This document shows positions 58,099-64,000 of a DNA stretch of 64,000 bases, piece after piece. Under the pieces are notes generated by a model. It saw only the letters and a program-made list of their open reading frames with translations. It was not told the DNA's origin and did no database searches. How positions within the stretch are numbered: the stretch's first letter is position 1; every line of letters starts with the position of its first letter. The position numbers and the translations under genes are program-made. Source of the stretch: Bordetella parapertussis (GTDB lineage Bacteria; Pseudomonadota; Gammaproteobacteria; Burkholderiales; Burkholderiaceae_C); the NCBI GenBank assembly GCA_945861305.1, contig CAMATW010000003.1, forward strand, positions 1-64,000, written 5' to 3'.

Positions 58099-58222
58099 CA
58101 TTCAGCTTGGACAAACCGCTTTAAAATAGGTATTTACCCAAAGCTTGCATTGTGTTTGCTTTCGCCAGAAGTTTTGGCCAATGTCTTTTTTATTGTTTTA
58201 ACCAATTAAAGCCTTCTGAAAC

Positions 58223-59614
58223 TTGAAAACACCAGAATTAAGTCCCTCGCATTTACAGCAGTTGTTGCCAGCTTTGGTTGACATCATGATGGTATTAGAC
58301 CGTCAATCGACTGTGCTTGAAGTGACAATATTTGGCAAAGATTTACAGCGCTTAGACGGTTCAGGATTCAAGGGTCGTTCGATCAATGACTTCATCAGCC
58401 ACGACAGCAAAGATAAATTTGCACTTATGTTGGCTGCGGTCGGCAAGTCTGACGCTCCAATGTGGCGGCATGTCAATTTTTCTCCTATGGCTGGCCAAGA
58501 ACTGCCTTTGCAAGTCAGTCTTGTGCCGCAGGACAAAGACAACACGGTTTTGCTTTTCGGGCGCGATTTAAGTGGTTTATCGCAAATGCAAAGCCGTTTG
58601 GTCGAGGCGCATCAGTCGATGGAACGGGATTTTTTGCGCCTGCGTCATATGGAGGCGCGTTACCGGTTGTTGTTCGAGTCAGTGGCTGATCCGATGTTGG
58701 TCGTTGATGTGGCGCAACGCCGCGTCATGGAAGCCAACAGCGCTGCTCAGTTGGTATTCAAAGACCTCAGCCGCAAACTGCCGGGCAGCGATATCGCGCA
58801 GTTGTTCGACCCCGATAAACGCGAGGCTTTGGAGATTTTGTTGCGCCAAGCCCAAACCACGGGTCGCATGGAGTCGGGGCGGGTGCGCTACCTCAACGCA
58901 GATCGCGACTGCAATTTGCATGTGTCCGTATTTGTGCAAGAGGGTGGTCCGCAATACCTGTTGCGTTTGCAAGCCCTGAGCGCGCAACAAACCAGCCACA
59001 CCGAGGCCCCTGTGATCAATTGGTTCCACCATGCCTTGGACCAAGCGCCAGTGGGGTTTGTGGTGGCCGATCGCATGGGCACCATCCTTGCCAGCAACCC
59101 CGAGTTTTGCAGCATGGTGGGTGTCGCCTCGCATTCCATGCTGATCAATAAAAGTTTGGAAGATTGGTTGGCCAGAGGCGGCGTAGACCTTGGCGTGTTG
59201 TTGACCAACTTGCGCCAGTCAAGCACCTTGCGCAGCTTTGCCACCGATCTGCGCAGCATGGTGGGCGTGCTCATTCCGGTAGATATCTCTGCTGTGACCT
59301 TGAATGGCGACGACCCCACCTATGGCTTTTTCTTCCATCAACTGTCTGGCGCTCGCGGGCGCGACGTCATGCCCGCCACCAGTGGTGGCATGGCCGATTC
59401 GGTGGCACAGTTGTCGCAGTTGGTCGGGCGCATGCCCATGAAAGAAATCGTTGGCGAAACCAGCACCATGATTGAGCGCATGTGCATACAAGCTGCTCTT
59501 GAACTCACCCAAAACAACCGCGCATCTGCTGCCGAGATGCTGGGTTTGTCCCGGCAAAGCCTTTATGTGAAATTGCATCGCTATGGCATGGTTGCTGATG
59601 GAGAGTCAGAGTAA
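58223..59614 (+). CDS. ppsR: Photosynthesis repressor PpsR/CrtJ
   Basis: A 463-residue repressor: N-terminal PAS-like domain (about 15-115), two further PAS domains (about 145-255 and 270-390) and a C-terminal Fis-type helix-turn-helix (NNRASAAEMLGLSRQSLYVKLHRYGM). Cysteines are C230, C296 and C421. C421 in the DNA-binding part corresponds to Cys420 of R. capsulatus CrtJ; the first redox cysteine of the Rhodobacter proteins (about 250) has no counterpart at that spot. The start is a TTG at 58223, the only initiator compatible with the conserved N-terminus; the next ATG is at 58286. Presumed target: the five boxes listed here. Confidence 0.93.
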   Translation: MKTPELSPSHLQQLLPALVDIMMVLDRQSTVLEVTIFGKDLQRLDGSGFKGRSINDFISHDSKDKFALMLAAVGKSDAPMWRHVNFSPMAGQELPLQVSLVPQDKDNTVLLFGRDLSGLSQMQSRLVEAHQSMERDFLRLRHMEARYRLLFESVADPMLVVDVAQRRVMEANSAAQLVFKDLSRKLPGSDIAQLFDPDKREALEILLRQAQTTGRMESGRVRYLNADRDCNLHVSVFVQEGGPQYLLRLQALSAQQTSHTEAPVINWFHHALDQAPVGFVVADRMGTILASNPEFCSMVGVASHSMLINKSLEDWLARGGVDLGVLLTNLRQSSTLRSFATDLRSMVGVLIPVDISAVTLNGDDPTYGFFFHQLSGARGRDVMPATSGGMADSVAQLSQLVGRMPMKEIVGETSTMIERMCIQAALELTQNNRASAAEMLGLSRQSLYVKLHRYGMVADGESE

Positions 59615-59635
59615 ACCCTAGGCCCTGCAAAAAAG

Positions 59636-59653
59636 CGTCAACTTAGATTGACA
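59636..59653. promoter_or_regulatory. PpsR/CrtJ box upstream of bchG
   Basis: Reads CGTCAACTTAGATTGACA: CGT-N12-ACA, one mismatch, 30 bases before the bchG ATG and 21 bases after ppsR. TTGACA (59648-59653) in the right half is a candidate -35, with AAAAAT 17 bases on; however, AGGGGG at 59677-59682 looks like the bchG Shine-Dalgarno, so the true transcription start is probably upstream. Confidence 0.75.
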
Positions 59654-59683
59654 TTTGCTTGTGTCAAATGAAAAATAGGGGGT

Positions 59684-60652
59684 ATGGCGCTTCCCCAACC
59701 TTCCGCTGTTTTACAACTTCTCAAGCCCGTCACTTGGTTCCCGCCCATGTGGGCGTTTGCTTGTGGCGCGGTATCTTCTGGGCAATCGTTTGGTGAGCAT
59801 TGGCTGCTCATCCTCAGTGGCATGGTGTTGGCGGGCCCCATGGTCTGCGCTTGCAGCCAAGCGGTAAACGACTGGTTTGACCGCCATGTGGACGCCATCA
59901 ACGAGCCTCAACGGCCGATTCCTTCAGGCCGTATTCCTGGGCGTTGGGGTTTGTACATTGCCATCCTTTGGACTTTGTTGTCGATGCTGTGGGCGTGGCA
60001 GCTAGGCACATGGGCATTTCGCGCCACTTTGCTGGCGCTGGCCTTGGCGTGGGCCTACAGCGCACCCCCCTTTCGCTTCAAAAAAGATGGTTGGATTGGC
60101 AACGCCGCTTGTGGGCTCAGTTACGAGGGCTTGGCATGGGTCACAGGTGCTGCGGTCATGTTGGGTGGTGCCATGCCTGACGCCTACATCATCACCTTGG
60201 CGCTGCTCTACAGCTTGGCAGCCCACGGCATCATGACTTTGAACGACTTCAAAGCCATCGAAGGCGACCGCCAAATGGGTATTTGGTCATTGCCGGTGCA
60301 ACTCGGCGTCAAGGGAGCAGCGGGCACCGCTTGCTGGGTCATGTTGCTGCCCCAATTTGTGGTGGTGGCTTTGTTGCTGTATTGGGGTTTGTTGCCTTAT
60401 GCGGTGGCGGTGTTGTTGCTGATTTACGCGCAAACCCCTTTGATGATGCGTTTCATGCGCGACCCTGTGGGCCGCGCTTTAAGCCTCAGCGCTTTCGGTG
60501 TGCCCTTGCTGGTGGCCGGCATGATGGTCAGCGCATTTGCTTGGCGCAACGCCCCCCAACACGTTCTGACATCTCAGGCCAATGCCATTCCTTTTTCTTT
60601 TTCTATAGCGCAATCTATTCAGGAGCACTCTCATGCAAAACTTGACTTATGA
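59684..60652 (+). CDS. bchG: Bacteriochlorophyll synthase (BchG)
   Basis: A 322-residue UbiA-family prenyltransferase that esterifies bacteriochlorophyllide a with geranylgeraniol/phytol. The first aspartate motif is AVNDWFDRHVDAINEPQRPIPSG (by key residues, about 62-84) and the second LNDFKAIEGDRQMGI (about 188). About nine membrane helices. The C-terminal 25 residues are extended and overlap bchP by 20 bases. Starts behind its own PpsR box. Confidence 0.95.
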   Translation: MALPQPSAVLQLLKPVTWFPPMWAFACGAVSSGQSFGEHWLLILSGMVLAGPMVCACSQAVNDWFDRHVDAINEPQRPIPSGRIPGRWGLYIAILWTLLSMLWAWQLGTWAFRATLLALALAWAYSAPPFRFKKDGWIGNAACGLSYEGLAWVTGAAVMLGGAMPDAYIITLALLYSLAAHGIMTLNDFKAIEGDRQMGIWSLPVQLGVKGAAGTACWVMLLPQFVVVALLLYWGLLPYAVAVLLLIYAQTPLMMRFMRDPVGRALSLSAFGVPLLVAGMMVSAFAWRNAPQHVLTSQANAIPFSFSIAQSIQEHSHAKLDL

Positions 60653-61835
60653 CGTGGTGGTGGTTGGTGGCGGGCCAGCTGGCGCCACCGCAGCAGATGA
60701 CTTGGCCAAACTGGGCCGCCATGTGCTGTTGCTCGACAGGCAAGGGCGCATCAAGCCCTGCGGCGGCGCGATTCCGCCGCGTCTGATCAAAGACTTCGCG
60801 ATCCCCGATGAGCTCTTGGTGGCTAAAGCACGGGCGGCTCGCATGGTCTCGCCCAAAGACAAGAAAGTGGACATCCCTATCGAAGGTGGCTTTGTGGGCA
60901 TGGTCAACCGCGACCAGTTTGACGAATGGTTGCGTGTGCGAGCAGAAAACCACGGCGCGGTGCGTCAGCGCGGTGTTTTTGACAAACTCAGCCGCGACGA
61001 CGATGGCATTAGCCGTGTGCACTTCACCATCCGCACCGACGACGGCATGGAAAAAGCGGCCAGTGTGCGAGGCCGTTGCATCATCGGTGCCGATGGTGCT
61101 CGCTCCGAAGTGGCGCGCCAAGCCGCCGTGCCAGGGGCAGAGAAAACCAAGTATGTTTTTGCCTATCACGAGATTATCAAAACTCCCGAGAACATGGTGC
61201 AAACCGAGTCAGATCCCTCGCGTTGTGATGTGTACTACCGAGGCAGTTTGTCGCCCGATTTTTATGGCTGGGTGTTCCCCCATGGAGACACCATGAGTGT
61301 GGGGACGGGCAGCGCCGACAAGGGCTTTTCGCTGCGCGGTGCGGTGGGGCGCTTGCGCGACGCCGCAGGTTTGCAAAACGCCACGGTATTGCGCCGCGAA
61401 GGTGCGCCCTTGCCCATGAAACCCTTGCCCCGCTGGGACAACGGCCGCGATGTGGTGTTGGCGGGAGATGCAGCAGGCGTGGTCGCACCGGCGTCGGGTG
61501 AAGGCATTTACTACGCCATGCTAGGCGGACGACTTGCTGCCGAGGCTGCCCATGAATGCTTGGTGCAACGTAACCCAGCGGCTTTAAAGCTTGCCCGCAA
61601 GCGCTTCATGAAAGACCACGGCACCGTGTTTTGGGTGCTGGGCATCATGCAGTATTTTTGGTACAGCACCGACAAACGTCGCGAAAGTTTTGTGAAGATG
61701 TGCGAAGACAAAGACGTGCAAAAACTCACGTTTGACTCTTACATGAACAAAAAGCTAGAGCGTACAAAACCCATGGCGCATGTGAAGATTTTCTTCAAAG
61801 ACATGGCGCATTTGATGGGCATGGCCAAGACCTGA
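60633..61835 (+). CDS. bchP: Geranylgeranyl reductase (BchP)
   Basis: A 400-residue flavoprotein reductase that converts the geranylgeranyl tail to phytyl. The N-terminal FAD motif is VVVVGGGPAGATAADDLAKLG (by key residues 7-26), followed by KPCGGAIPPRLIKDF, IIGADGARSEVARQA and VVLAGDAAGVVAPASGEGI, all family hallmarks. The ATG at 60633 lies within bchG, so the two are translated together. It converges on bchO 8 bases downstream. Confidence 0.96.
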   Translation: MQNLTYDVVVVGGGPAGATAADDLAKLGRHVLLLDRQGRIKPCGGAIPPRLIKDFAIPDELLVAKARAARMVSPKDKKVDIPIEGGFVGMVNRDQFDEWLRVRAENHGAVRQRGVFDKLSRDDDGISRVHFTIRTDDGMEKAASVRGRCIIGADGARSEVARQAAVPGAEKTKYVFAYHEIIKTPENMVQTESDPSRCDVYYRGSLSPDFYGWVFPHGDTMSVGTGSADKGFSLRGAVGRLRDAAGLQNATVLRREGAPLPMKPLPRWDNGRDVVLAGDAAGVVAPASGEGIYYAMLGGRLAAEAAHECLVQRNPAALKLARKRFMKDHGTVFWVLGIMQYFWYSTDKRRESFVKMCEDKDVQKLTFDSYMNKKLERTKPMAHVKIFFKDMAHLMGMAKT

Positions 61836-61843
61836 CTGCTTCG

Positions 61844-62713
61844 TCATTGCGAGCACAGCGAAGTAATCTTTTGCAGAAACTCTGCGGTTTGCAAAGGTAC
61901 TTCTTCGTGTACCAAATGCCCATACCCTTTCCAACGTTCCAAGTGGCCGTTTGACAGCAAGGCCAGTGCCTGCTGGGCTTGCACGGGTGGGACGGCGCGG
62001 TCGTTGTCTCCTACCAAGATATGCACAGGGCAGCGCAATCGGCGCAGCAGGTCAGGACCCACAGACAGATCCCAAGCCGCCATCATTTTCAAAGCACCTT
62101 GGGCGTGCTCGGGGTTAGCTACCAGCGTCGCGTAAAGCGCTTTGCCCTTGTCGTCCAGCACCGAACCGGTGCTCTCTAGCAATTTGTCCAACATGCCGGG
62201 GGAACTGGCTTGCTTGGCAAACCATTGCGGTACATGGGAGGTCAGTGCCAAGAGCTTGGCGGTGGGCGGAAAAAGCAAACCCGCCAAACCCGGCAGGGGC
62301 AACCAAGCAGGGTTGATGCCGATCAGCCCTTTGGGGGAAAGGTTGTGATCGACCACCATACGCGCCGCAATCGCAGCACCCGCTGAGTGTCCAATGAATA
62401 CGTCCACCGGTACTTCAAGCGTTTGCATCAAAGTGTGCAAACAGTCGGCCATGCCGCCCATGGACATGCCTTGGCCCGTCGCCAGCGAGCTAAAGCCATG
62501 GCCAGGTAAATCCACTACCCACACCTGTGAGTGTTCGGCCAAAGGGCAGAGCAAATCGCGCCACGTGTGGCCGGACGCTCCAGTGCCGTGGATCAGCAAG
62601 ACTTTTGGCCCTTGCTGACCCGCTTGTTGCACATGCCAGCGCACACCCCTTGCCTCGATAAACCGGCTGAATTCGGCGTGGGGCCAATCGTGGCGATGCG
62701 CTTGCCAGTCCAT
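61844..62713 (-). CDS. bchO: Alpha/beta hydrolase BchO
   Basis: A 289-residue alpha/beta hydrolase. The oxyanion segment LLIHGTGASGHTWRDLL (about 42), the nucleophile elbow VFIGHSAGAAIAARM (about 107) and a late GYGHLVHEE with the catalytic His are present. BchO is encoded beside magnesium-chelatase genes in phototrophs; its precise role in Mg-porphyrin synthesis is unresolved. It begins 10 bases after the bchD stop on the same strand, fitting a bchI-D-O order with bchI beyond the window. Confidence 0.92.
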   Translation of the reverse strand: MDWQAHRHDWPHAEFSRFIEARGVRWHVQQAGQQGPKVLLIHGTGASGHTWRDLLCPLAEHSQVWVVDLPGHGFSSLATGQGMSMGGMADCLHTLMQTLEVPVDVFIGHSAGAAIAARMVVDHNLSPKGLIGINPAWLPLPGLAGLLFPPTAKLLALTSHVPQWFAKQASSPGMLDKLLESTGSVLDDKGKALYATLVANPEHAQGALKMMAAWDLSVGPDLLRRLRCPVHILVGDNDRAVPPVQAQQALALLSNGHLERWKGYGHLVHEEVPLQTAEFLQKITSLCSQ

Positions 62714-62723
62714 GCCTGAGTGT

Positions 62724-64000
62724 CTAGGTGGACAGCTTCGCCCTAGCGGGGTCGCTGTGACGGGAAAGGTCGCTGTGAACGGTCACCACTTGCGCCATGC
62801 GCTGGCTGTTGGCTTGGGGCAGCGGCACATAGCGTGCGCCCATTGCATGCGCGAGTTGCTCGGCTTGCGGCTCGGGGCGGGCCGAGGTGTTTATCCAAAT
62901 GCTTTGTAAACTGTGGGAGCGCCACGCATTGGCCAGCGACAGCGATTCTTGAAAAGCTTGCGCCCGTCCACCACTGCCTTGCAAGCTGACGTTGGCGCGG
63001 CCATCGCACAGCATCACAAGGCTGGGGGTGACGCCCAAGCGGCGCTGTTGCAAAGCAAGTTCCAGCGCTAATTTCATGGCATGGGGCAAGGGAGTGCCCC
63101 CGCCGCCGGGCAAACCGGCCAAGCTGCGCTTCGCGCGAACCAAGGACTTGGTGGGCGGCAACAACACTTCGGCTTGGGTACCCCGAAAACCCACCACACA
63201 GACCTGATCGCGCCGCGCATACGACTGCGCCAGCAGCAACTCCACTGCGCCTTTGGCCTCGGCCAAGCGGTGCAGCGCCGCTGAACCCGAGGCGTCGATG
63301 GCAAAAATCAAACAGGTTTGGGTGCGCTCAGCAAAGCGGTGGATGTGGAAGTCTTCGGCACGAATAGCCAAACGACTGGCAGCACCCTGTGAAGAAACCA
63401 AAGGCCTACGAAGCTTTTGTCGCGGCGCAGCGTGTCCCAGGGTTGCCAATATGTGCAAGCGAGCGCCTTGGCGCGGCAGCCCTGGGCGGGGGGGCAGGGG
63501 CGAGCCTCGGCTGCGGCTTTGTCGAACATCACCACTGCGGCTGTGACCGCCCCCCTTGATTTGGGTTTTGCTGCTTTGGGCCAATTGGGCTAAAACATCT
63601 GGAGGCAAACTTGCCAAGGCCGCTTCCAACAGCAACTCGCCCATGTCTTGCGTCGGCGCGTGTTCTTCGGGTGAATCGGGCGAGTCGGGTGACTGCTCGG
63701 TGTCGGGAGGCGCAGGCTCATCTTCGGACGGCTGCTCGTTATCAGGCGGCTCGGGCTCCTCCGGCGGTAAAGGTTTCTCAGGGGGTTCGGAAGGCGCTTC
63801 TTGCTCTGGCTGTGCGGGCATCTGGGTGGCACGTGGTGTCAGGCACAAACGGGCTGCGCGACCCAGGTCTTGGTCTTGCACCTCATCGCTTTCGCGCAGC
63901 GCAGCCAGCACACAAGCCAAGCGCACACAGGCCAAAGGGCCACGAAGGCTGGCGATGCCCATGGCCTGCGCCATCTGGGTGATGGCCTGTATTTGCTCGT
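62724..64000 (-). CDS. bchD: Magnesium chelatase subunit D (BchD), N-terminus cut by window edge
   Basis: The frame stays open through the right edge (codons upstream of the internal ATG at 63974 read EQIQAITQ in frame), so the start lies outside and 425 residues are visible. Seen from the edge: the end of the AAA+-like domain (MGIASLRGPLACVRLACVLA), a Pro/Glu/Asp-rich acidic linker (about 65 residues, PEEPEPPDNEQPSEDE), then a basic GHSRSGDVRQSRSRG stretch and a C-terminal von Willebrand A domain with a MIDAS-type FAIDASGSAALHRL. BchD partners BchI and BchH to insert Mg into protoporphyrin IX. Confidence 0.94.
   Translation of the reverse strand, partial: EQIQAITQMAQAMGIASLRGPLACVRLACVLAALRESDEVQDQDLGRAARLCLTPRATQMPAQPEQEAPSEPPEKPLPPEEPEPPDNEQPSEDEPAPPDTEQSPDSPDSPEEHAPTQDMGELLLEAALASLPPDVLAQLAQSSKTQIKGGGHSRSGDVRQSRSRGSPLPPRPGLPRQGARLHILATLGHAAPRQKLRRPLVSSQGAASRLAIRAEDFHIHRFAERTQTCLIFAIDASGSAALHRLAEAKGAVELLLAQSYARRDQVCVVGFRGTQAEVLLPPTKSLVRAKRSLAGLPGGGGTPLPHAMKLALELALQQRRLGVTPSLVMLCDGRANVSLQGSGGRAQAFQESLSLANAWRSHSLQSIWINTSARPEPQAEQLAHAMGARYVPLPQANSQRMAQVVTVHSDLSRHSDPARAKLST

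Overview
The window looks like a chromosomal segment of an aerobic anoxygenic phototrophic betaproteobacterium, most likely a Comamonadaceae member of the Limnohabitans/Rhodoferax type. I infer this from the protein sequences and from the housekeeping flank (homoserine kinase, polA, xseB-ispA, nnrU). No ribosomal RNA is present to confirm it. Genes are tightly packed, and no gene-free stretch exceeds about 200 bases. I saw no tRNA, rRNA, insertion sequence, integrase or CRISPR array.

Region 1 (1-10600) is ordinary: a membrane protein, thrB, polA, a lytic transglycosylase, a ZIP metal transporter, a sulfurtransferase, an EamA transporter, a Rieske oxygenase, xseB, ispA and nnrU. Region 2 (10660-24771) is a photosynthesis superoperon on the + strand: crtE-crtF-bchC-bchX-bchY-bchZ-(43-aa ORF)-pufB-(75-aa membrane ORF)-pufA-pufL-pufM-pufC-crtA-crtD-crtC. 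It encodes chlorophyllide reductase, LH1, the reaction centre and the spheroidene/spheroidenone branch.

Region 3 (24772-44152) is a 19.4-kb block that does not belong to photosynthesis. It holds nicotinamidase, nicotinate dehydrogenase (2Fe-2S and molybdenum/cytochrome subunits), 6-hydroxynicotinate reductase, enamidase, a UPF0280 protein, two tandem DUF1185 proteins, an enoyl-CoA hydratase-like protein, a MarR regulator, an AmiC-like binding protein, an amidase, a five-part urea/amide-type ABC transporter and an SDR. I read it as uptake and catabolism of nicotinamide/nicotinate by a reductive route, embedded in the photosynthesis cluster with almost no spacer at either junction.

Region 4 (44143-57106, - strand) is a 13-gene run in transcription order: bchF-bchN-bchB-bchL-bchM-lhaA-puhA-puhB-puhC-acsF-puhE-crtI-crtB. 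Region 5 (57286-64000) carries the regulators ppaA/aerR and ppsR, then bchG-bchP on +, and bchO and bchD on -, with bchD running off the right edge. Oxygen-dependent AcsF is present and no bchE is seen, which fits an aerobe.

Five PpsR-type boxes (TGT-N12-ACA or one mismatch) lie upstream of crtE, bchC, bchF/ppaA (two) and bchG, so the PpsR/PpaA pair encoded here probably controls most photosynthesis transcripts. The most interesting items are the His-lacking, LH1-alpha/PufX-like small membrane protein between pufB and pufA, and the nicotinate island with its DUF1185/UPF0280 genes of unknown role.
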